This document shows positions 1-5,243 of a DNA stretch of 11,546 nucleotides, piece by piece. The stretch's first letter is position 1, and every line of letters starts with the position of its first letter. A program made the translations under genes and the position numbers. Source of the stretch: CAZUXE01 sp964624585 (GTDB lineage: Bacteria; Hydrothermota; Tepidihabitantia; B3-TA06); the NCBI GenBank assembly GCA_964624585.1, contig CAZUXE010000052.1, positions 1 to 11,546 of the forward strand, read 5' to 3'. The notes beneath the pieces are model-generated. The model was not told where the DNA came from and did no database searches. It saw only the letters and a program-made list of their open reading frames with translations.

Positions 1-27
1 AAGTGAAGAATTCAAGTTATCAAACAT
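1..27 (-). CDS. Partial CDS, N-terminus only (first 9 codons), leaderless
   Basis: An ATG at 27..25 on the minus strand opens a frame with no stop to the window edge (reads MFDNLNSSL). It lies 7 nt after the TATAAT of the promoter at 35-62, so the predicted transcript begins at or one base before the ATG and has no Shine-Dalgarno site. The call rests on promoter geometry alone; nine residues give no family assignment. It follows the GT4 gene at 118-1302 in the same direction but would have its own promoter. Confidence 0.35.
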
Positions 28-34
28 TGCGTGA

Positions 35-62
35 ATTATACTCTCAACGGCAATAGAGTCAA
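35..62 (-). promoter_or_regulatory. Sigma-70-type promoter with leaderless geometry
   Basis: On the minus strand TTGACT (62..57) is separated by 16 bp from a perfect TATAAT (40..35). Transcription would start near position 28, next to the ATG at 27. This is among the best -35/-10 pairs in the window and points off the left edge. Confidence 0.7.
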
Positions 63-117
63 TTTAGGGAAAACGGTTTTTCTTTCGCTGCTTTAGTTAG
101 CTAAATTATCTGTCAGT

Positions 118-1302
118 TTAATTTTCTTTAAGCAAGTCTTCATATATTCTATAAAATTGCCGTCCTACAGCTTCGGGGCTGAAACGTAGCTTAACGTAAT
201 CGCGTAGGTCTGCGGGATTGTACTTATGCCAGTTTTCAAGCATAAATCCAAGTCCATCAACCAGACTTTGCCTATCCTTTCGATTCACTAAAACCCCTAC
301 AGTGTTTGTTACAAACTCCTCAGGGCCGCCGCATTTTGTTACAACAACAGGAAGTCCGTGAGCAAGTGCTTCAATTGTCGCTACCGAAAAGGTTTCGTAG
401 TTACTATTGAGAACAAAAAAATGCGCGTTCATAAAGTAGTTGGCGAGTTCGTTATTAGGTACATATCCTTGGAAGAACACATTTTTATCCAGCAGACCCA
501 AATCTTTTGCAAGAGAGGTAAGAGATGTCCTGTCTTTGCCATCACCTAGAATGTCTAGTCGAATATCAGGACGCTTTTGGACCGTTTCGGCAAGCGCCTT
601 TAGAAGACCGGATATATTTTTACTTCGGTCATAGAGCATTGAAACAGTAAGGATACGCATAGCTCCGGCGGTTTTCGGTTTAGGTCTTTCCTTTGACGGA
701 ATATTCACGACGTTAGGCACGGTAACTAATTTAGCGTACGGTAAATTATGAGCGCGGATGGAATTTGCAAGAAAACGCGATACAGCAGTGAGGATTTTTG
801 CCTTGCGAAAAATGATTTTTGTCGCAAGCTTCATAAGTAAACTGCTTTTTTTGAAATCGGCGCTTGATGCGGTATAACCTGACCAATGCTCTGTTAAAAT
901 ATAGGGAAGCCCATAAACGAAATTCAGATACAGCGCAATTATCCCTGCTGGCCATGCAATCTGAAGATGGGCAATATCAGGTTTGCCCCAAAGCTGATAT
1001 ATTTTCGCTAATCCCATACCTATGGCTTTAAGGCGTCGCGCCAGATTTAGTAGACGTCCAACAACCGGAAGAGAAGAGGTTTTGAATCCGACTCTTAAAG
1101 TAATAATACCGTTCTCTACCCGATGTTGGATGCTGAATTTTGATAAATTACTATTAGAATAATTCTTAATGTATAAAACCGCAATATCGCAAAACCTTGC
1201 AGCGGCCTCAGCGTGTTTTTTTACAAATATTCCGTTCACAGGATTAGCGCTTGTAGGATACCAGCTTGGTAAAAACAGAACCTTCTGTCTTTTAGCGCCC
1301 AC
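118..1302 (-). CDS. GT4-family (GT-B fold) glycosyltransferase
   Basis: A cytosolic or membrane-associated retaining glycosyltransferase that would add a sugar from a nucleotide donor to a lipid-linked glycan. The N-terminal Rossmann half opens with KVLFLPSWYPTSANPVNGIF, typical of GT4 enzymes. The C-terminal donor-binding half carries the family E-x7-E motif (ETFSVATIE, near residues 303-311 of the 394-residue form) followed by HGLPVV and GGPEEF. I prefer the GTG at 1302: it has an AAGGA site 7 nt upstream and leaves only a few residues before KVLFLPSWYP. An in-frame GTG at 1332 would give 404 residues but has no ribosome binding site. It is the last gene of the epimerase-flippase operon, 64 nt after the flippase stop. 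Donor and acceptor cannot be read from sequence. Confidence 0.9.
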   Translation of the reverse strand: MGAKRQKVLFLPSWYPTSANPVNGIFVKKHAEAAARFCDIAVLYIKNYSNSNLSKFSIQHRVENGIITLRVGFKTSSLPVVGRLLNLARRLKAIGMGLAKIYQLWGKPDIAHLQIAWPAGIIALYLNFVYGLPYILTEHWSGYTASSADFKKSSLLMKLATKIIFRKAKILTAVSRFLANSIRAHNLPYAKLVTVPNVVNIPSKERPKPKTAGAMRILTVSMLYDRSKNISGLLKALAETVQKRPDIRLDILGDGKDRTSLTSLAKDLGLLDKNVFFQGYVPNNELANYFMNAHFFVLNSNYETFSVATIEALAHGLPVVVTKCGGPEEFVTNTVGVLVNRKDRQSLVDGLGFMLENWHKYNPADLRDYVKLRFSPEAVGRQFYRIYEDLLKEN

Positions 1303-1309
1303 TACGGAG

Positions 1310-1314
1310 TCCTT
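1310..1314 (-). promoter_or_regulatory. Ribosome binding site that decides the GT4 start
   Basis: AAGGA on the minus strand sits 7 nt before the GTG at 1302. The longer frame's GTG at 1332 is preceded by GATTCATAAAGCA, with no Shine-Dalgarno match. This favours the shorter protein. Confidence 0.5.
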
Positions 1315-1366
1315 TGTGAAAGAGTAATCCACTGCTTTATGAATCTATTGTAAGTTTGTCCAGAAA

Positions 1367-2740
1367 TCATTTAGCAGGCCTTTGAAAGAGAGAACGAAGC
1401 CTTCTTTTTTCCTCAGGTAGCAAGAAACCAAGGCCAAAAAGTAGCCCTAGGTATCCCAATCCGCCCAAGCCAAGCTTAAGCAAAAAGCCCATTAAAGGGG
1501 TGAAAGGGTGCCAAAACGAAAGTCCCAGGGTTGTGGGAATAGCCACGGCTCCGATAAGCGCGAGTCTCTTTATTTCAAAAGGAATAGTCATTAGTTTCCT
1601 GACCAATAGATTAGTAGCTATGAACATCGTAATGTAGGAGGCTAATAAGGCTATGGCTGAAGCCCATAAACCNNNNNNNNNNNNNNNNNNNNNNNNNNNN
1701 NNNNNNNNNNNNNNNNNNNNNNNNNNNNNNNNNNNNNNNNNNNNNNNNNNNNNNNNNNNNNNNNNNNNNNNNACAAATGCGCCGCCTGCAACAAAGGTAA
1801 AGTAAGTGAAGACGCGAGAAAAAAGTTTAGGCAAATCGGGTCTATCTTTTATGGAAAAAACGTATGGCGCCCAGGCAAGCCCCAGGGGTATTATTAAGAG
1901 AAAGTTAAGCACGTTTGGGAAGTTGAGAGCAAAACTAAATATTCCCACTTCCCGCGTTGTCAAATACAGGTTTATGAAAAAGCGGTCTCCAAGATTACGT
2001 AACCACGCGAAAGCTGCTGTAGGAAGTATGGGAAGCGCAAAGCCTAACATACTTCGCAAGGTACGCCAACTAAGTTTTATACCTTTCGTGTAGGTATAGA
2101 TAACCCCTACAAGAACGGGAAAGGCGCAGAAAGCTAGTAGTGCATCGGCTTCATAAAGTCCCTTCAGGCCGCGTTTGAATACCGCGAGAGCCAGTACCAT
2201 AAACAATACGCGAACAAGGGCGGTTGAGGCGGAAAAAATAGAATAGAAGATGGCGCGTCTTTCGCTACGCAGATAGGCGAAAAAGATAGCGATAGGCGGT
2301 GAAAGAGCGACATATACGGCAAAAAGTCTTAAAATGTAGGTTGCGTCAGAAAGGCTAAGTCCCAAAAATCCTGCCGTCGGATTTTTCCCGAATAAGGTCA
2401 ATATCTCAGGTAAGAATACGGATGCAAGAAGACAAGTGATTCCCCACAAGAAAGACATCAAAGTTACAACGGTGAAAGCGCTGGAGACAACTCGACGACG
2501 CTCCTTGGAGTCGTCAGTTTTGTAGTAATCGGCCAGCAGCGCCTGGTCTAATGCCCACACGCTTATAATTTGTAGCACTCCAAAAACGGCAACAGTAAGG
2601 GCGCGTACTCCAAAGCGGTCGGCGGGAAGATAAAAGGCATACAGCGGCATAAGTAGTATCTGGATTGCTTGTCTGCTGGAGTTTCCAATACCGTATATAA
2701 TGGCGTCTTTGGAAAGAATCTTCAGGTCTTTAAGTTTCAT
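1367..2740 (-). CDS. Wzx-like polysaccharide flippase (MOP superfamily), interrupted by an assembly gap
   Basis: An integral inner-membrane protein expected to flip an undecaprenyl-linked oligosaccharide to the periplasmic face. The N-terminus (LKILSKDAIIYGIGN, then QAIQILLMPLYAFYLPADRFG) is the usual opening of polysaccharide biosynthesis/export proteins. Many hydrophobic segments follow, including the mid-protein repeat start (LGFALPILPTAAFAWLRNLGDRFFI). The ATG overlaps the stop of the epimerase gene by 4 nt (ATGA), so the two are probably translationally coupled. About 34 residues are unknown because of the 100-N run, and the reading frame agrees on both sides. Comparison with the usual spacing of the C-terminal helices suggests that more than 34 residues are missing, so the true length is probably near 500. 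Family assignment is firm; the transported glycan is unknown. Confidence 0.88.
   Translation of the reverse strand: MKLKDLKILSKDAIIYGIGNSSRQAIQILLMPLYAFYLPADRFGVRALTVAVFGVLQIISVWALDQALLADYYKTDDSKERRRVVSSAFTVVTLMSFLWGITCLLASVFLPEILTLFGKNPTAGFLGLSLSDATYILRLFAVYVALSPPIAIFFAYLRSERRAIFYSIFSASTALVRVLFMVLALAVFKRGLKGLYEADALLAFCAFPVLVGVIYTYTKGIKLSWRTLRSMLGFALPILPTAAFAWLRNLGDRFFINLYLTTREVGIFSFALNFPNVLNFLLIIPLGLAWAPYVFSIKDRPDLPKLFSRVFTYFTFVAGGAFXXXXXXXXXXXXXXXXXXXXXXXXXXXXXXXXXXGLWASAIALLASYITMFIATNLLVRKLMTIPFEIKRLALIGAVAIPTTLGLSFWHPFTPLMGFLLKLGLGGLGYLGLLFGLGFLLPEEKRRLRSLFQRPAK
1673..1772. other. Assembly gap of exactly 100 Ns
   Basis: Positions 1673-1772 are all N, inside the flippase gene. A length of exactly 100 is the common placeholder for a gap of unknown size, so distances across it should not be trusted. 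Confidence 0.99.
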
Positions 2741-3834
2741 TGAATCCGATTAGACAGGAAACGAAGTATATTCTCCCGCATTTTTTCAGCGGCCTTACCG
2801 CCACCAAACGCATCAAGGTTCGGTGGAGAGGCAGGAGATTGCATATTATTAAGCGCTGCAAGGATGCGCTCGGGACGGGTTCCCACCAAGCGGTTCCAGC
2901 CTGCGCTTAAGGTTTCAGGCCATTCGGTTTCATCCCTTAAGGTGATACATGGGCGAGCAAGGAAATAAGCTTCGCGCTGAATACCGCCTGAGTCGGTCAA
3001 AACCAATTCAGCGGCTCCCTCAAGGAGTAGGATATCCATATACGAAACCGGCGGTATTACCTCAATTTGCGTAAGTTCATCAGCTGATATCCCATTTAGG
3101 GTTTTTTGAGTGCGGGGATGACAGGGGAATACAATACGGGGATGTTCGGCTTTCAACAAGGCCTGAAGCGTTTCCTTAACAATATTCGCCTCGTCTACGT
3201 TTGCAGGACGGTGCATCGTTAAAAGCCAAAACCGCTCATCTTTTAGTCCCAGACGGTTGATGACGTCTGAGGTCTTGCGCGCAATGGGCAGAAAGAAGTT
3301 AAGGGTATCAAGAAGGATATCGCCTGTGTGCAGCGCCTGCGCTTCTCTTCCTTCCTGTTTTAAATTCCTAATTGCTGTAGGTGTTGGACAAAAGAGTAAA
3401 TCCGATACTGCGTCGGCGACAATTCTATTAATTTCCTCCGGCATACGTCGGTTGAAGCTTCGCAGTCCTGACTCTACGTGAGCAATAGGAATATGAAGTT
3501 TTGCTGCGGTGAGCGCGGCGGCCAGAGTGGCATTGGTATCACCATAGACTATGACAATGTCGGGGCGTTCATTGGCAAGAATCTTTTCAATACCAATGAG
3601 TGCATGGCCGGTCTGGTAGGCATGAGTGCCGGAACCTATTGCTAAATCATAATTAGGATGATAATCCAATTCGTCAAAGAAAACCTGAGCCATTTTGGGG
3701 CTGTAATGTTGTCCGGTATGTAGTTGCAGATGGTTTATATCTGGAATATCGGCCAATGCCTTTGCGAGCATGGCCGCTTTGATAAATTGAGGTCTGGCGC
3801 CGACAACGGACAGGAGTTTTAGCTTTGTAGTCAA
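2737..3834 (-). CDS. wecB: Non-hydrolysing UDP-N-acetylglucosamine 2-epimerase family (WecB-like)
   Basis: A cytosolic GT-B-like enzyme interconverting UDP-GlcNAc and UDP-ManNAc, or a related 2-acetamido sugar nucleotide, for surface glycan synthesis. Family landmarks are all present: GARPQFIK (12-19), GQHYSPKM (41-48), YGDTNAT (97-103), HVESGLRS (119-126), MPEEINR (131-137), MHRPANV (207-213), CHPRTQK (238-244) and DSGGIQRE (281-288). These include the Arg, Asp, Glu and His residues used in catalysis and UDP binding. At 365 residues it has normal length. The start is a TTG with GGAGG only 4 nt upstream, and it overlaps the stop of a 10-codon leader ORF. It is first in the operon with the flippase and GT4 gene. 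The GARPQFIK variant also occurs in WbpI-type enzymes acting on diacetamido-uronic acid nucleotides, so the exact substrate is open and the symbol marks the family. Confidence 0.93.
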   Translation of the reverse strand: MTTKLKLLSVVGARPQFIKAAMLAKALADIPDINHLQLHTGQHYSPKMAQVFFDELDYHPNYDLAIGSGTHAYQTGHALIGIEKILANERPDIVIVYGDTNATLAAALTAAKLHIPIAHVESGLRSFNRRMPEEINRIVADAVSDLLFCPTPTAIRNLKQEGREAQALHTGDILLDTLNFFLPIARKTSDVINRLGLKDERFWLLTMHRPANVDEANIVKETLQALLKAEHPRIVFPCHPRTQKTLNGISADELTQIEVIPPVSYMDILLLEGAAELVLTDSGGIQREAYFLARPCITLRDETEWPETLSAGWNRLVGTRPERILAALNNMQSPASPPNLDAFGGGKAAEKMRENILRFLSNRIQ

Positions 3835-3863
3835 CGTACCTCCGCAGGAAGGTAGGAGTCCAT
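3831..3863 (-). CDS. Short leader ORF (10 codons) upstream of the epimerase
   Basis: ATG at 3863 encodes MDSYLPAEVR and then stops at TGA (3833..3831), which overlaps the TTG start of the epimerase as TTGA. A good site, AAGAGG (3874..3869), lies 5 nt before the ATG. The arrangement suits termination-reinitiation coupling, and passage of a ribosome would unfold the hairpins described at 3837-3871. The peptide resembles no known attenuator peptide and has no run of a regulatory amino acid, so its role is inferred from layout only. Confidence 0.4.
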   Translation of the reverse strand: MDSYLPAEVR

Positions 3864-3871
3864 ATCTACCT
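3837..3871 (-). promoter_or_regulatory. Two mutually exclusive leader hairpins over the uORF and epimerase ribosome binding sites
   Basis: In the minus-strand RNA, AGGUAG (3871..3866) can pair with CUACCU (3855..3850), burying the leader-ORF ribosome site and placing its AUG in the loop. Alternatively UACCU (3854..3850) can pair with AGGUA (3841..3837), burying part of the epimerase ribosome site with an 8-nt loop. Both use the same UACCU, so they cannot form together. The pairings are visible directly; a regulatory function is inference. Confidence 0.35.
3839..3851 (-). repeat. 13-nt initiation-region repeat, copy 1
   Basis: CTTCCTGCGGAGG on the minus strand is found identically at 7813..7801. 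In both places the GGAGG is the ribosome binding site, 4 nt before the start codon (TTG here, ATG for the YfhO-family gene). In this copy the repeat is read inside the leader ORF. Confidence 0.6.
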
Positions 3872-3911
3872 CTTGAGCGTGCTTAAGCATAGAGTTTATG
3901 TACACATGGGA

Positions 3912-3939
3912 ATCATAAAGGAAATTAATAATATGTCAA
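3912..3939 (-). promoter_or_regulatory. Proximal sigma-70-type promoter of the epimerase operon
   Basis: Minus strand TTGACA (3939..3934), 16-bp spacer, TATGAT (3917..3912). The predicted start near 3905 gives a leader of about 70 nt containing the 10-codon ORF. A 10-bp palindrome TGCTTAAGCA (3880-3889) lies just downstream and could be an operator. Confidence 0.6.
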
Positions 3940-4021
3940 CTTTGGGGAGTTCGCTTCGTACTAGTAACATGCCTAACACGTCTTGACAGCAATACTTCGC
4001 GATAACTAAAATACCTTCAAT

Positions 4022-4050
4022 AATATAGAAATTCCGATGTCTTTTGTCAA
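4022..4050 (-). promoter_or_regulatory. Distal sigma-70-type promoter of the epimerase operon
   Basis: Minus strand TTGACA (4050..4045), 17-bp spacer, TATATT (4027..4022). It would start about 110 nt upstream of the proximal promoter start and give a leader of about 180 nt. Confidence 0.5.
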
Positions 4051-4122
4051 AGAATGGGATAGATTACGTTTTTGTTAGTTTTTCGAAACCTTCGTTAACT
4101 TTAACTGTTATGATAAAAGAAA

Positions 4123-4142
4123 GGTTGACCTTAAGGTCAACC
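4123..4142. repeat. Perfect 20-bp palindrome, possible operator or bidirectional terminator
   Basis: GGTTGACC-TTAA-GGTCAACC is an uninterrupted palindrome in the divergent intergenic region. Pyrimidine-rich tracts follow on both strands: TTTCTTTT directly after the stem on the minus strand, and CTTTTTCTTCTT six bases after it on the plus strand. It could act as a factor-independent terminator insulating the two promoters, or as the site of a dimeric regulator. The sequence does not choose between them. Confidence 0.5.
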
Positions 4143-4272
4143 GCGCCCTTTTTCTTCTTAAGAGACCAAATTCATGCAAGCTTATTGCATTACCCTTAGT
4201 TGCATGTTTGACCACAATAGCTTGAATCTCAATATCCAAGAGGCATTTAAGGGCAATACTTAGAGTTGCGCC
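4143..4272. other. Intergenic stretch without a supported gene
   Basis: This part of the 502-bp divergent region holds no confident gene or RNA. The only open frame is a 58-codon minus-strand ORF (4108-4284), rejected because the palindrome lies inside its 3' end and its start sits within the lipoprotein promoter. Confidence 0.5.
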
Positions 4273-4300
4273 TTGACATAGCATTGGAATTGTATAGCAT
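4273..4300 (+). promoter_or_regulatory. Sigma-70-type promoter of the lipoprotein gene
   Basis: TTGACA (4273-4278), 16-bp spacer, TAGCAT (4295-4300). The start would be near 4307, about 30 nt before the ATG, with room for the AAGGAGG site at 4326-4332. A consensus TATAAT at 4312-4317 lies too close to that site to be the main -10. Confidence 0.65.
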
Positions 4301-4336
4301 CTATTGGAAACTATAATGCAGGCTTAAGGAGGAATT

Positions 4337-5083
4337 ATGAAGCATGTAAAAAAAGTTCTACCTTTAATCGTTTTATTTGCATCCATAATTGTAGGATGCG
4401 ATGTTATCAACAAGGCCTTAACCAAGGGGATTTCCCATACTGCATCCCGAATTAATTCTATTCAGGCTATAGGCGGTTCAAAGGAATTTGCCTTTGTTGA
4501 TATTGAATACGTGTTCACGGGAACAGGTGTTTCAGGAGAGAAGGCTGTATTTTCCCGAAGTGGTTCAAATAAAAGCGATACAATAGCTATCCTGCTTGCA
4601 GGAACTATCTACACCGATATTGATACCCTTAAGGCTAATTCGGCATACACCTACAGTCTTGCCCTTTGGAACGGTTCACGGCTTAAAGATTATGACCAAA
4701 TAAATGTAGTAACCCTTCCCATTATAAAGATTACAACACCTGCCGATACATTCTCATCCAGCAATCTCAAGGTTGAGTGGAATAAGCTTTCCTACGACGG
4801 CAAGGACTATCTTGATTATGAAGTAGCTCTCTACGACGCGGCAGGCCTTGACTTGACGAATCCTGACCTTAAGTCGCTTCTTGCTATGACAAAACCGCTT
4901 GAAGGTCCTTTTAAGGTTAGTCTTTCGGAATCCGATTCAAAAGGCAGCTATACCTTCAGCGCCTCGCCGCCGGCTTTATTTAAGGCTTATGTGGTTAAGG
5001 TAACTACAAAGAAGGCTACATTTGATAAGCTTTCCAACAAGTCAACGGCATTCAGACCCTTTGTTTGGGTAAACACGCTGTAA
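4337..5083 (+). CDS. Putative lipoprotein with two fibronectin type III-like halves
   Basis: Product of unknown function, predicted to be lipid-anchored. Residues 1-21 form a type II signal peptide: basic MKHVKK, a hydrophobic core and a lipobox IVGC with Cys21 as the modified residue. The mature part of about 228 residues looks all-beta. Residues 40-125 contain an FN3-like pattern (ANSAYTYSLALWNG), and residues 130-245 a second one (SSSNLKVEWNKLSYDGKDY, then YEVALYD). Asp22 directly follows the lipidated Cys; in enterobacteria this favours inner-membrane retention, but the rule may not hold here. The ATG has a strong AAGGAGG site and its own promoter. It is transcribed alone, against both glycan operons, and ends 75 nt before a bidirectional terminator. 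It may bind carbohydrate or protein at the surface, but nothing in the sequence proves it. Confidence 0.85.
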   Translation: MKHVKKVLPLIVLFASIIVGCDVINKALTKGISHTASRINSIQAIGGSKEFAFVDIEYVFTGTGVSGEKAVFSRSGSNKSDTIAILLAGTIYTDIDTLKANSAYTYSLALWNGSRLKDYDQINVVTLPIIKITTPADTFSSSNLKVEWNKLSYDGKDYLDYEVALYDAAGLDLTNPDLKSLLAMTKPLEGPFKVSLSESDSKGSYTFSASPPALFKAYVVKVTTKKATFDKLSNKSTAFRPFVWVNTL

Positions 5084-5158
5084 GAATATTTGAGTTTTGG
5101 CTGCTCTAAAAGAGTAGTCATCTATCCCATACATAATAGTATTCTCTTTAATTAATAT

Positions 5159-5184
5159 AACAAGCCCCCTTTCGGGGGCTTGTT
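5159..5184. terminator. Bidirectional intrinsic terminator between convergent genes
   Basis: AACAAGCCCCC (5159-5169), loop TTTC (5170-5173), GGGGGCTTGTT (5174-5184): a perfect 11-bp stem with a tetraloop. It lies between the plus-strand lipoprotein stop (5083) and the minus-strand YfhO-family stop (5244), so it can end both transcripts. The minus-strand side is followed by the AT-rich ATATTAATT. Confidence 0.9.
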
Positions 5185-5243
5185 CAATGTTAACCGTTTT
5201 GTCTTCCGTCAATACTATAGGACAAGGCAACGGAGCTTTGTGG

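Noticed and set aside
70..117. Weak inverted repeat TTTAG-TTAG-CTAAA after the GT4 gene, considered as a terminator
   Set aside because: The stem is only 5 AT-rich base pairs with no U-tract, so no terminator is claimed.
3983..4012. Plus-strand TTGACA with TAAAAT at an 18-bp spacing, which could make a small RNA ending at the 4123-4142 palindrome
   Set aside because: The spacer is long, there is no conserved RNA structure I can recognise, and the plus-strand U-tract is six bases away from the stem.
4108..4284. 58-codon minus-strand ORF containing a stretch (KGNAISLHEFGLLRRKR) faintly like the FG region of HU/IHF proteins
   Set aside because: It lacks the N-terminal half of HU, has no ribosome site, starts inside the lipoprotein promoter, and has the 20-bp palindrome in its 3' end. 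The likeness is short and could be chance. A profile search with an HU model would settle it.
4312..4317. Perfect TATAAT upstream of the lipoprotein
   Set aside because: Only a 3-of-6 -35 match (TTGTAT, 4290-4295) lies at a proper distance, and a start near 4324 would fall at the ribosome binding site. The TTGACA-N16-TAGCAT pair is a better promoter.
5042..5230. 62-codon minus-strand frame across the lipoprotein end and terminator
   Set aside because: It runs through the perfect terminator hairpin and has no recognisable product.
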